A stretch of DNA of 36,699 bases from Bdellovibrionales bacterium RIFOXYD1_FULL_55_31 (lineage in GTDB: Bacteria; Bdellovibrionota; UBA1018), in NCBI GenBank assembly GCA_001770175.1, contig MEQK01000018.1:1-36699 (forward strand). Direction: 5' to 3'. Positions 16,301 to 24,197 of this stretch are shown here, one piece after another (positions within the stretch are counted from its first letter, which is position 1; every line of letters starts with the position of its first letter). The notes under the pieces were generated by a model. It had not been told where the DNA came from and did no database searches. It saw only the letters and a list, made by a program, of their open reading frames with translations. A program made the position numbers and the translations under genes.

Positions 16301-17777
16301 TTTGAGTGGGTTCAACCGCGAATTTCAGAATTTCGATGAGGTCTTCCCTGTACTCAAGCCGGATCAGGCTAACGACCAAAAAAAGATTGTTCCAGGCATT
16401 GCGGCCATTCAATTCGTCGAGAAGGGGGGTGAGATGCTTGACCCCCGCTGAATCTTCAGCCGGTCCGCCATTCAAGCCGTTTCCCGTATCGGCCAGGATG
16501 TCGATCATCAGTTTGAGCATTGGACGCTGCAGATCGAGTGTCCGATCCGAGTCCGAGGCGATTCGCATCAGCTCGGCTATCAACCCGATGGAAGACCGGT
16601 CCGCAAGACGTATCAAGTAAGGGTAATATTCGCTCAGTTGAGGGGGATAGGAGCAAAGAGAATTCATGGACGCCAGAGTAAGATGGTTCTCTCGTTTTAT
16701 GAATGAAGCGGCGTCTTCGGGAGACCTTTTTTTCCTGGAGAACTCGGAGAGGACGAAGGCGGCGGGATCCGGAATCAAAGCGCCCCCCTCAAGGCAAGGC
16801 AGCTTCTTGTGGCTATAGTGAAGAAGCGAGGTCAGTCCGTCCAAGATCAAATCCTGGGGCTTGCCCGAATAGGGTTGGAGCACGGAATCAAGAATCGCCG
16901 CAATTTTTGGAATGCCCGTTCTCAGCTCTTCGGGCTCTGTTCCAACAAAAGTATCGAAAATCTTGAAAAGATCATGGCTTATCAGTGAGTTGATGAGCTC
17001 TCGTCCTAAAGCGACATGATTCGGCTCCTGCAAATAGGCCAGGAAGTGATCAGTGATCTCATTCAGCGAGCGGCGACTTGGCTGTTCCGTTCTAAAATGA
17101 TCTTGCAGGGCTTTGAACGACCTCGATTCCGCAAGCGTGAGTGACGCGTTGAGTGTTCCCGGAATTGTTTCCGGAGTTATTTTTGTCGAAACCTTTTCAA
17201 ATGCTCGGAGGAGCTTCTTATCCGGGTTCCGTCCCGCGATATGGAGGGTTGTCGAGGCGAAATAGCCGTCTTGAAGGAGTGCGACGAGACTGGCGACAAA
17301 TTCGTCGTTTTCGAGGAGGCGTCCAATTTGGAAGAGCGTTCGATCGAGGATCCCGGCGTCCACCAGGGTCCGGTGCGTCTCTTCCAGCTGATAAAGGACT
17401 TTGGAATCGTTCAGGATGTATTTGTTGACTGCCGAAACGATCGGTTCGAGTCGCGCATCATCTAGCCGTCCAACCAGTGTTGCGAGTTCCTGAAGGGCGC
17501 CGTTTGAATTGAAGCAGTCGAGCAACTCCCGTGTGGTCTTTACGTCGAGGGAGGGATTGGTGAGGCTCATCTGAGCGCAGGCGGCGTTGACCTGCCTGTA
17601 ACCCGAATTTTCGCGGAGCGCCTTGTCCTTTCCATCCCCAAACATGCCGAGCGAGCAGCCTGTTGTGAGTTGCAGTCCAAGCCCGATCATGAGAATGGCT
17701 GAGCCGCGTTTAAGAGGCGTTTTCAAGAGGGGGGACCCCGAGGGTCTTGTGAGGTGAAATAGCGCGCCGCAGCACAT
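13323..17777 (-). CDS. Giant predicted alpha-helical lipoprotein at the head of the Bat operon
   Basis: A 1484-residue protein that I do not recognise as a named family. The N-terminus has basic residues, a hydrophobic stretch and the lipobox LTTGC (Cys41), so it should be lipidated and held in the periplasm or at the outer membrane. The rest is soluble and mostly short amphipathic helices, resembling a HEAT/ARM-like solenoid, with no catalytic motif visible. Two similar segments start at Cys67 (CAQMSL...LLDCFN) and about Cys655 (CSQIDL...ILSCLN), suggesting an internal duplication. The ATG at 17777 has AAAAGG upstream; a TTG at 17726 would give a more typical 23-residue signal peptide. Only 20 bp separate it from moxR, so it is probably the first gene of the Bat transcript and may be a partner of the Bat complex; this is inferred from position. 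Confidence 0.85.
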   Translation of the reverse strand: MCCGALFHLTRPSGSPLLKTPLKRGSAILMIGLGLQLTTGCSLGMFGDGKDKALRENSGYRQVNAACAQMSLTNPSLDVKTTRELLDCFNSNGALQELATLVGRLDDARLEPIVSAVNKYILNDSKVLYQLEETHRTLVDAGILDRTLFQIGRLLENDEFVASLVALLQDGYFASTTLHIAGRNPDKKLLRAFEKVSTKITPETIPGTLNASLTLAESRSFKALQDHFRTEQPSRRSLNEITDHFLAYLQEPNHVALGRELINSLISHDLFKIFDTFVGTEPEELRTGIPKIAAILDSVLQPYSGKPQDLILDGLTSLLHYSHKKLPCLEGGALIPDPAAFVLSEFSRKKRSPEDAASFIKRENHLTLASMNSLCSYPPQLSEYYPYLIRLADRSSIGLIAELMRIASDSDRTLDLQRPMLKLMIDILADTGNGLNGGPAEDSAGVKHLTPLLDELNGRNAWNNLFLVVSLIRLEYREDLIEILKFAVEPTQTLDNDSLYDVLTDVLSRTKKQSLYNFVRSLRHFMNSDEPILVPALRDLRSAYYVNDVHPLFDVLHRFLAESTKNEAVFNTIFEISEMPEFQPAVALFSRMSKDGRMKDLLGAIFTIFHKFAREGATPIQRLTEPPFFAQRRHDLTSADLVTFENSPVTPTEAVPACSQIDLDKKLSDVEAPEFADQLENILSCLNGDQKHAELSESIRFLQNTKTESGQSYFALPLEILKTLPLRQPEFEYLVQSWLRSSSAENNAKLSRFDRLLSAAPFWLTGDAGGLRNPLRPLIDVAGYLVENGEIRAKLRHLETFLASDLVLRNSDFPELMIYGEKLLDQKPEPTPRPKAEYNDEIREQIRRSLEDYCDPSSDQEAKIQEIIGDYEHAITGWDLDSTGSPRRSWTFKEFQDRLEPALQKLGDPTQSAPDKPLLDSMFDFARYFTLGSGPPTRERHYRIEELESWLLDHSNDYRAIPYYYQTESQPGVYKFESRPRIRLVSTLDRLELLLVNADFIAPLLNKNFGLQFTAQIAEAWKDEGREIWPTQIQNKFRNKNPQTLAEALKDIESTQRLFEKIIGMPKMPKCRSENGLKFSDFQNIVGDDVALISEFLTKEGLSWRQFGELKKLLSTKPLKARLFNIRQMISVLRENLPEPGETRSGIGMKLLRDLFFELYYATPPEFRNPKAGGRNHLSLALIGVRMGATRQAGRLLGPFKEGATSGDAPDPSLKVVLSALVEGATARDENSTPFIQNITRTLLHQPKHELLWKILGELFAAIDDGKALQLRQLAYYALASAKNLDIISAALKTAGPLFDEYLDYFTTQSKNIGRVLRSKRAGYLVQALYEDPDLDNKEKLRRLLLGALADPSLATDALALVRQIHLNPKANAFWTKFVENVDLVTSNRDYQALDIGQALRPILDFFEEKPLDPYNPHAISAANEIRLHLADRILQGDLEQFLILARNHPDDFYRVLIALSHSIESKELPDFFALIRRGLSDAP

Positions 17778-17996
17778 CCGAGCCTTTTAACCAACCAGGC
17801 TAAGTTCGTCAAATGGCATTTCAGTGTCTTCTACGGAAAATTTAGATGTAAGTTGCTGAATTAACTATTATTTAAATAGCGCGGCGGTCAGCACGGCACC
17901 TAACTCGGTAATTCGGCTGTACGAACGAAGATTCCCCGGCTTTGCTTGCCAAATCGCAAACGGTGCCCATCCTTGTCTGGGGAAAGCGGGCTCCGA
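17778..17996. other. Divergent intergenic region between the giant lipoprotein gene and lon
   Basis: About 219 bases that must hold the promoters for the Bat operon on the minus strand and for lon on the plus strand. An AT-rich core lies at 17839-17878. I found no well-spaced sigma-70 pair for lon and no clear heat-shock promoter. An in-frame TTG at 17946 would extend lon by 17 residues that do not resemble Lon. Confidence 0.4.
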
Positions 17997-20525
17997 ATGA
18001 CAGAATCTGACAATCAAAATCGACGATCACAGGCGACAAGTGCGGGAGCGGGCGGGTTGATCCTTACTGACCAGACGCTTCCACCGAATTTGTTTGTCCT
18101 CCCGATTAACGGTCCGGTAGTTTTTCCGACGCTGCTCGCACCGCTCCTTGTTACGCAGCCGCGACTGGTTTCCATGATCGAAGAGGCAATCAATCGCCAG
18201 CGCGTGATCGGGCTTTTGCTGACCCGCGACACCGCGGAGATCAAAGATGAGATGCGTCCTGCCGACCTTCACGACATCGGCGTAGCCGTTAAAATTGTTA
18301 AGCGTCTCAGAATGCCCGATGGGTCCGTGAATCTTCTCGTTCACAGCATGAAACGATTCCGCGCCAAACGTGTCCTTTCCGACCAGCCGTACTTGGTCGT
18401 CGAAACGGATTACCTGAACGATGTTCTTGAAAAGTCGACGGAGCAGGACGCGCTGACTCGAACTGTGATCGCTCATGTAAAAAAGCTCTCAGAGGTAAAT
18501 CCATTTTTTACCGAGGAGATGCGACTGGCGATGATCAATGCTCCCGGGCCGGGTACCGTGGCCGATCTTGTCGCGTTTGCTCTTTCTCTCCCGAAGGGGG
18601 ATGCCCAGCAATTTCTTGAAATGCTTCCGGTGAAGGCTCGTTTCGAGAAACTCCTGGTCCATTTGCGAAAGGAACAGGATCTTGCCGACGTCCAGCGCAA
18701 AATCAACGAGGACGTAAACTCGAAGATAAACAAACTTCAACGAGAGTTTTTCCTGAAAGAGCAAATGAAATCGATTCGGCGCGAACTCGGAATGGAAGAA
18801 GACGGAAGGGAGAAATCCGTCCGAACCTTTCGGGAACGCATTGAGTCCCTTCAGTTGCCCGAAGAAGCGAAAAAGAGCGCCATGGAGGAGCTTTCAAAAT
18901 TCGAAACGCTCTCCGAGAACTCGCCCGAGTACAACGTGGTTCGAGGCTATCTCGAAACAATTTGTGCGCTGCCTTGGAGTAGTGAAACGAAAGATAACTT
19001 GGACCTTGAGAACGCCCGCGCCGTCTTGAATTCAGAACACTATGGTTTAGAAAAAGTGAAGGACAGGATCATTGAGTTCCTTGCCGTTCGGCAGCTCAAG
19101 CCCGATCCCCGTGGCTCGATCATCTGCCTGGTTGGCCCGCCCGGGGTCGGAAAAACATCGGTCGGAAAGTCGATCGCGAAAACTCTCGGTCGGAAGTTCT
19201 ATCGTTTTTCGCTCGGTGGCATGCGTGACGAGGCCGAAATCAAGGGCCATCGCCGTACCTACGTCGGTGCCATGCCCGGAAAGGTGATCCAAGGACTGAA
19301 GCGAGCCGGAGCGAAGAACGCGGTTTTGATGTTGGATGAAATCGACAAACTTGGACAGAGTTTTCAGGGTGATCCGGCCAGCGCGCTTCTCGAGGTTCTC
19401 GATCCCGAGCAGAATCATGCTTTCCTTGACCATTATCTGGATCTGCCTTTTGACTTGTCACGAGTGCTCTTCATAACGACGGCGAATACAACCGCCAATA
19501 TTCCGGGCCCTCTCCTTGACCGGATGGAGGTGATCGAACTGCCCGGGTATACACTCGAGGAAAAAGAGGACATTGCGCTTCGCTTTGTTATTCCGAAGGA
19601 GCTTGAGGCAAACGGTTTGAAGCCGGAGCATCTCCGAATTGAAAAAGCGGCACTTCGAAAGATGATCACGGACTACGCTCGGGAGCCTGGCCTTCGGACG
19701 CTTCAGCAGCTCGTAGGACGCATCGCGCGCAAGGCCGCGGCTGTTATTGTTTCACGGCGTCCAACAAAGGGGAGGGGCTCAAAAAAGGCGTCCAAGTCGA
19801 TCGTGATTGGGGCAGAAGAGTTGGTGAATTGGCTCGGTCCCAAGCGATTCTATAATGAAGTTGCGGAAAGGATAACGTCGCCCGGTGTTGCCGTCGGTCT
19901 GGCCTGGACTCCCATGGGCGGTGATATTCTCTTTATCGAAGCGAGTGATATTCCTGGTACCGGGAATCTAAAGCTTACCGGTCAAATGGGAGAGATCATG
20001 ACCGAAAGTGCTTCGATCGCCTGGAGTTACGTGAAACGTAAATCTTCCCGTGAACTTCAGATCGGGAGGCAGTTTTTCAGGTCTCATGATTACCATTTAC
20101 ACATCCCGGCGGGGGCTATTCCCAAGGACGGTCCATCAGCAGGTGTGACAATGGCCACCGCGCTCTATTCGTTGCTTTCGGGGAGAAAGGCCAAACATCG
20201 CCTTGCCATGACCGGTGAATTGTCCCTTGTTGGCAAAGTTCTTCCGGTGGGCGGGATCAAGGAAAAGCTGCTTGCGGCGAGACGGAGTGGTATTCAAACC
20301 GTTGTTTTACCGAAGCTCAATCAAAAGGATATGGCGGAAGTTCCGGAATACGCAATACGCGGGATGACCCTTCATTTTGTAAATCATATTGAAGAGGTCT
20401 TCGCGCTTGCTCTTGAAGAGAATCAGCCCACGTCAAAACGAATGTTTCGGCACGGAACGTACAGTAGGGTACTGCGTTCAAAAAAGAAAACGATCGGCCG
20501 GACGGCCGCCAAAAATAATTATTAA
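17997..20525 (+). CDS. lon: ATP-dependent protease La (Lon)
   Basis: A cytoplasmic AAA+ serine protease that degrades misfolded and regulatory proteins. The N-terminal LON substrate domain begins with LFVLPINGPVVFPTLLAPLLV. A coiled-coil region (about 230-270) leads to the ATPase with Walker A GPPGVGKT at 380-387 and Walker B VLMLDEIDK. The protease domain has catalytic Ser714 in PKDGPSAG and Lys757 in GGIKEK, 43 residues apart as in E. coli. The start ATG at 17997 gives 842 residues. A basic C-terminal extension of about 30 residues (ending near IGRTAAKNNY) and a short Lys/Arg-rich insert before the protease domain are lineage features. It stands alone, converging on the rpoZ operon. Confidence 0.97.
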   Translation: MTESDNQNRRSQATSAGAGGLILTDQTLPPNLFVLPINGPVVFPTLLAPLLVTQPRLVSMIEEAINRQRVIGLLLTRDTAEIKDEMRPADLHDIGVAVKIVKRLRMPDGSVNLLVHSMKRFRAKRVLSDQPYLVVETDYLNDVLEKSTEQDALTRTVIAHVKKLSEVNPFFTEEMRLAMINAPGPGTVADLVAFALSLPKGDAQQFLEMLPVKARFEKLLVHLRKEQDLADVQRKINEDVNSKINKLQREFFLKEQMKSIRRELGMEEDGREKSVRTFRERIESLQLPEEAKKSAMEELSKFETLSENSPEYNVVRGYLETICALPWSSETKDNLDLENARAVLNSEHYGLEKVKDRIIEFLAVRQLKPDPRGSIICLVGPPGVGKTSVGKSIAKTLGRKFYRFSLGGMRDEAEIKGHRRTYVGAMPGKVIQGLKRAGAKNAVLMLDEIDKLGQSFQGDPASALLEVLDPEQNHAFLDHYLDLPFDLSRVLFITTANTTANIPGPLLDRMEVIELPGYTLEEKEDIALRFVIPKELEANGLKPEHLRIEKAALRKMITDYAREPGLRTLQQLVGRIARKAAAVIVSRRPTKGRGSKKASKSIVIGAEELVNWLGPKRFYNEVAERITSPGVAVGLAWTPMGGDILFIEASDIPGTGNLKLTGQMGEIMTESASIAWSYVKRKSSRELQIGRQFFRSHDYHLHIPAGAIPKDGPSAGVTMATALYSLLSGRKAKHRLAMTGELSLVGKVLPVGGIKEKLLAARRSGIQTVVLPKLNQKDMAEVPEYAIRGMTLHFVNHIEEVFALALEENQPTSKRMFRHGTYSRVLRSKKKTIGRTAAKNNY

Positions 20526-20541
20526 ATGAGCGGCAAGATCG

Positions 20542-20733
20542 TTAGTGTTGCCGGGCTTCTGTCCGCGATTTTGCGCGGTTGATTTCTCTCTCGAGCTTGT
20601 TCGTTCTCTCACGGTAGATTGCAATCCATTTATCGACAACGGAAGAATCGGAACCACTCTTCGCCTTCAGCCAATTGAAGTAATCCAGGCGTTTCCGATA
20701 ACGTTCAAGTTCAGAAAAGGCGATTTGGCTCAT
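20542..20733 (-). CDS. Small helical protein coupled to rpoZ, unknown function
   Basis: A 63-residue protein I cannot assign to a family. It is rich in Arg, Lys and Glu with a probable amphipathic helix or coiled coil over most of its length (ELERYRKRLDYFNWLKAK, then a second helix). It has no signal peptide, membrane segment or metal motif. It is supported as a real gene by a strong AAGGAG seven bases before the ATG and by its place 17 bp after the rpoZ stop. It may act near RNA polymerase, but that is guessed from position only. Confidence 0.65.
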   Translation of the reverse strand: MSQIAFSELERYRKRLDYFNWLKAKSGSDSSVVDKWIAIYRERTNKLEREINRAKSRTEARQH

Positions 20734-20750
20734 TCTGATCTCCTTCCAGG

Positions 20751-20978
20751 TTAGTTGGACATCGGTGGCAGGTCGCTCGAGCCTTCCACACTTTCGGAAG
20801 ACATGATGACCTTTCCCGCGGCTACTTCACGCAGGGCTGTCACGATGATGCGGTTCTTGCTTTTCACAAGGGGCTCGGATCCTTTGTAAAGCTGCCGCGC
20901 ACGCCTGGTTGCAAGGTGCACAAGTTCATACATATTACCGACGCGCTTGAGACAGTCTTCGATAGTAACGCGAGCCAT
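20751..20978 (-). CDS. rpoZ: RNA polymerase omega subunit
   Basis: The small omega subunit that helps assemble and stabilise the beta' subunit of RNA polymerase. The 75-residue protein begins [10 protein letters not shown] and carries the conserved [16 protein letters not shown] core and the [10 protein letters not shown] segment near residue 50. AAGGAG lies six bases before the ATG. It follows the acyl-CoA ligase gene by 51 bp and precedes the 63-residue gene by 17 bp. It lacks an extended acidic C-terminal tail, as in short omegas. Confidence 0.95.
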   Translation of the reverse strand: MARVTIEDCLKRVGNMYELVHLATRRARQLYKGSEPLVKSKNRIIVTALREVAAGKVIMSSESVEGSSDLPPMSN

Positions 20979-21029
20979 GAATCACTCCTTAGTGCCGATA
21001 TGTTCGGTGGTTCGGGATCTTGAGATACG

Positions 21030-22961
21030 CTAAGTATCTAATTTTTTAGGCTTAGTCAAGAGCTTGCCAGAGCGGCGTTTTTGAATGCCCTGCGGGGGAG
21101 GCGGGGCCGGGGGGTACATCGTATCGAGAAGCGGCTTGTAGTGCTCGTCTATGAACTTACGCCGGAGTTTCAAAGATGGCGTCAGCTCGCCCCCTTCGAT
21201 CGTGAATTCATGGGGGAGAATCATGAATTTCTTAATTGTTTCATAGCTTGCAAGCTCGACATTGGCTTCATCCAGGATTTTCTGAATGAGCGAAAGAATG
21301 CGAGGATGTTTGATGAGTTCGGAGTACTCACTGAAAAGAATTCGGTTCTCATTTGCGTACTGAATTGTTTGTCCTTTATTGAGGGTGAGGAGCGCAGTCA
21401 GGTAAGGTCGGCCATTTCCATGAATCGCGAAATGCTCGACCAACGAGTGCTTTGCCACGAGCTGTTCGATTTTCAGGGGGGCGATGTTCTTCCCACCGCT
21501 CGTGATGATGATGTCCTTTTTTCGGTCAGTGATTCTGACAAAGCCTTCAGGATCCAAGATGCCGATATCCCCGGTATGAAGCCATCCATCTTTCAGGCAT
21601 TCGGCCGTCTCCTCGGGCCTTTTGTAATAACCCGTGAACACTTTTTTCGATTTCACCAGGATTTCGCCGTCACTGGCAATTCTGATGCTTACTTCGGACA
21701 TGGGTCGCCCGACCGATCCGAACCGGGTTTGTCCCGGGATATTTAAGGTGATCGGGCCGCAGGTTTCGGTCAGGCCATACCCCTCCAGAATGCGAAGACC
21801 GATGATCTGAGAGAACTCGCCTATTTCGCGGGGAAGGGGTGCCCCTCCGCAAATCGCGAAGTTCAGTCGCCCTCCGAACCGGTCGGATGCCGCTTTGAAA
21901 ACGAGATTTCTCGCGAGGATGTATTCAGCTTTCGTTCCCACCGAAGGGGCCTTTTTGGCGTGAATCGCGCCAAAATACTCCGCACCGACGTGAGTGGCCC
22001 AATTAAATAATCTTCGGTAAGCAGAGGGGCTGGATGCCACGTCGTTGCTGATCAAGCTGTAGGCCTTTTCGAAAATCCGGGGAACCGCGAAAATGATCGT
22101 GGGCCGTATTTCCCGGATATTCGACATCAGCTGGTCCACGGATTCCGCGAACGCTTCCTGCCAACCGAAAGCGTAAATCGCCATCGATTCTACTTTTCCG
22201 AGAATGTGAGAAAACGGGAGAAAGGAAAGGAGGACTTCGTGCTCCGGGACGATGTGTTTTCCAAGCGATTCCACGCAGTCCTCAAGCACGCTCATCATGT
22301 TTTCGTGCGTGATCATCGCCCCCTTGGGCTGGGAGGTCGTGCCCGAGGTGTAGCAAATTGTCAGAAGGTCGCTCGGTTTGGCGGCATTCAGGTTATCGGA
22401 AAAGTGGGCGGGGGACCGTCTTTCGTTTTCATGGCCGAGCTTTTTCAGGGAATCGAGTGATATCACCTCGCCAAACGGTGTTTCCGTTAGCGGTTCAGAG
22501 GCGGGCGAGTCGAGCAAAACAATTCTTTTAAGATGCGGAAAGGATTTCCTGTCCGCACTTTGTTTGGCGAAAAGTTTCTTGAGCTGGGTCACATCCTCCA
22601 CGATGAGGATTTTTGATTCCGAATGGGTGATGATGTATTTGATGTCCTCAAGGGTATTCGAGGCGTAGATCGGGACAGTTATTCCCCGTGCCCCGAGAAT
22701 CGCGATATCGCAAAGCGGCCACTCATACCGTGTGTTCGATAATAACGCGACCTTATCTCCGGGGGCGACCCCAAGTTTCATCAAGCCAAATGAGATGTCC
22801 CGTGCGGCAAGGTAGAACTCACTGAACGTGACCCGCTTCCAGGTCGCCGCTTGGTCCGTGAACAGGGGTTTGGGCTTATACTGAAAGGCAACTCGGTCAG
22901 GTGTTCCCGTGACTCGTGCCAGAAATGTTTCGCCTACGGTACTGCGAAGGATAAACCCCAT
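21030..22961 (-). CDS. Long-chain fatty-acid--CoA ligase (AMP-forming)
   Basis: Activates fatty acids to acyl-CoA through an acyl-AMP intermediate, at the inner face of the membrane. The ANL-family adenylation motifs are present: YTSGTTSQPKGA (with Ser where Gly is usual), GYGLTETCGP, TGDIGILD, and the hinge and C-terminal RITDRKKDIIITSGGKNIAP. The 643 residues and the IKYIITHSESKILIVED region match the long-chain FAA1-like group rather than the shorter FadD. The C-terminal tail is basic and Pro-rich. The start follows smpB by 12 bp with only a weak GAAGAGA ribosome site. Together with the FadL-like gene upstream it suggests uptake and use of exogenous fatty acids, which is an inference. Confidence 0.92.
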   Translation of the reverse strand: MGFILRSTVGETFLARVTGTPDRVAFQYKPKPLFTDQAATWKRVTFSEFYLAARDISFGLMKLGVAPGDKVALLSNTRYEWPLCDIAILGARGITVPIYASNTLEDIKYIITHSESKILIVEDVTQLKKLFAKQSADRKSFPHLKRIVLLDSPASEPLTETPFGEVISLDSLKKLGHENERRSPAHFSDNLNAAKPSDLLTICYTSGTTSQPKGAMITHENMMSVLEDCVESLGKHIVPEHEVLLSFLPFSHILGKVESMAIYAFGWQEAFAESVDQLMSNIREIRPTIIFAVPRIFEKAYSLISNDVASSPSAYRRLFNWATHVGAEYFGAIHAKKAPSVGTKAEYILARNLVFKAASDRFGGRLNFAICGGAPLPREIGEFSQIIGLRILEGYGLTETCGPITLNIPGQTRFGSVGRPMSEVSIRIASDGEILVKSKKVFTGYYKRPEETAECLKDGWLHTGDIGILDPEGFVRITDRKKDIIITSGGKNIAPLKIEQLVAKHSLVEHFAIHGNGRPYLTALLTLNKGQTIQYANENRILFSEYSELIKHPRILSLIQKILDEANVELASYETIKKFMILPHEFTIEGGELTPSLKLRRKFIDEHYKPLLDTMYPPAPPPPQGIQKRRSGKLLTKPKKLDT

Positions 22962-22973
22962 TCTCTTCGTGCC

Positions 22974-23459
22974 TTATCGCTCTTTCTTCTTTGCCACGTC
23001 CATTTCACGTTCGGCGGATTTCTTTTTCAACTCCTGCCGTTTGTCATACTTCTTTTTGCCTTTGCCGAGCCCGAGTTCAACCTTCGCGCGGCCGGATTTA
23101 AAATACATCCGAAGTGGGATTACTGTAATCCCTTTTTGCGTGACAGCTCCGAGAATTTTTTCGATTTGATGCCTATGCAGGAGGAGCTTTCTTTTTCTGA
23201 GCGGGTCATGGTTCCAGATATTTCCATGGGAGTACGGGGCGATATGGGCGTTCAGCAGCCACGCTTCCGTGCTGGCCGAGGTCCTGGATATTTCGACGTA
23301 AGCGTCACGCAGATTGGGAGCTTGCTGTCGGAGACTTTTGATTTCGGTTCCCATGAGCACCATCCCCGCTTCGACGACCTCCTCAATGAAGTAGTTCGCG
23401 CGGGCGGCCGAATTCGTCGCGATCAGCTTTTCGCCGCTTCCTTTTCGCTCAGCGGTCAT
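22974..23459 (-). CDS. smpB: SsrA-binding protein SmpB
   Basis: Binds tmRNA and delivers it to stalled ribosomes for trans-translation. The family fold is clear: ATNSAARANYFIEE near the N-terminus, GTEIKSLRQ, the NLRDAYVEI strand, LLNAHIAPY, and the basic C-terminal helix (KYDKRQELKKK). The 161-residue length is normal. The start overlaps the DUF502 stop as ATGA, and the acyl-CoA ligase follows 12 bp later. No tmRNA gene is seen in this window. Confidence 0.96.
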   Translation of the reverse strand: MTAERKGSGEKLIATNSAARANYFIEEVVEAGMVLMGTEIKSLRQQAPNLRDAYVEISRTSASTEAWLLNAHIAPYSHGNIWNHDPLRKRKLLLHRHQIEKILGAVTQKGITVIPLRMYFKSGRAKVELGLGKGKKKYDKRQELKKKSAEREMDVAKKKER

Positions 23460-24187
23460 AGGCTTCCCATGGGGGTTCCTGTGGGCTTTTCCTGTGGCTC
23501 TCCTTGAGCGACGTCGGCTACCGGCACGCCTGTCCTTTTTTGCCCGGTTGCTCGGGAAGGTTGGCTGCTCTGTGCGATACCGAGCGAAAGGATGATTTTA
23601 AAGGCTTCCTCGACCCTGAGATTGCTTTCGCGAATCTCGGTCTCCGGTACAATCAGATGAAAACCCGAAGTCGGGTTCGGCGTGGTTGGGACATAGAGAT
23701 TCAGGTATGTACCCGGTAAACCCGGCATTCGTGCGGGCCCCGTGACGAACGCAATCACCCAAAGGTCTTTCCTGGGGTATTCAACATACACGACCCGGCT
23801 GAACTGCTGTCCGCCCTGGGCTGCCAGGGTCTTCAGAAGCTGATCAAGTGCGCTGTAAATGCTTCGGATTACCGGAATTCGTTCGATAATATGTGTTAGT
23901 CCCGCGAGAGCTTGTCGGCCGAGATATTGTTTAGAAATCCAACCCAGCGCGGAAACGAGAACCGCTAACAGCAGTGTTGCACCGAATGTCAGGGCTAGAT
24001 TGACCAGGAGTCCAAGAAAGGGATTGGGGAAGATGCTTTCCGGATTCCACTGCTCCGGAAGGAGTTCTCGTAAATGCCAGACTGCACTAAGGGCTGCCGC
24101 GCCAATCCACGCGATCACGCCCAGGGGGATCAAGACCAGCAGACCGGTAAAAAAATGTCCTTTGAGGAGTTCTATCAATTTCCGCAT
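23456..24187 (-). CDS. DUF502 membrane protein
   Basis: An inner-membrane protein of the DUF502 family, function unknown. Two N-terminal membrane helices (about 12-36 and 55-85) precede the family's conserved LERIPVIRSIYSALDQL-like stretch (here IIERIPVIRSIY). A soluble domain with PTTPNPTSGFHLIVP follows, and then a less conserved Gly/Pro-rich tail. The gene is packed between the FadL-like gene (10 bp upstream) and smpB (four-base overlap). Confidence 0.88.
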   Translation of the reverse strand: MRKLIELLKGHFFTGLLVLIPLGVIAWIGAAALSAVWHLRELLPEQWNPESIFPNPFLGLLVNLALTFGATLLLAVLVSALGWISKQYLGRQALAGLTHIIERIPVIRSIYSALDQLLKTLAAQGGQQFSRVVYVEYPRKDLWVIAFVTGPARMPGLPGTYLNLYVPTTPNPTSGFHLIVPETEIRESNLRVEEAFKIILSLGIAQSSQPSRATGQKRTGVPVADVAQGEPQEKPTGTPMGSL

Positions 24188-24197
24188 TTCAAACCTC

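Noticed and set aside
20520-20565. Possible terminator between lon and the 63-residue gene (cggcaa / ttgccg)
   Set aside because: The stem has only six pairs with an 11-base loop and overlaps the stop codon of the small gene. It is too weak to annotate.
21024-21048. Inverted repeat agatac / gtatct followed by T residues on the plus strand, near the acyl-CoA ligase stop
   Set aside because: The stem is only six AT-rich pairs, and no plus-strand gene ends here; lon ends 500 bases earlier. On the minus strand there is no U tract.
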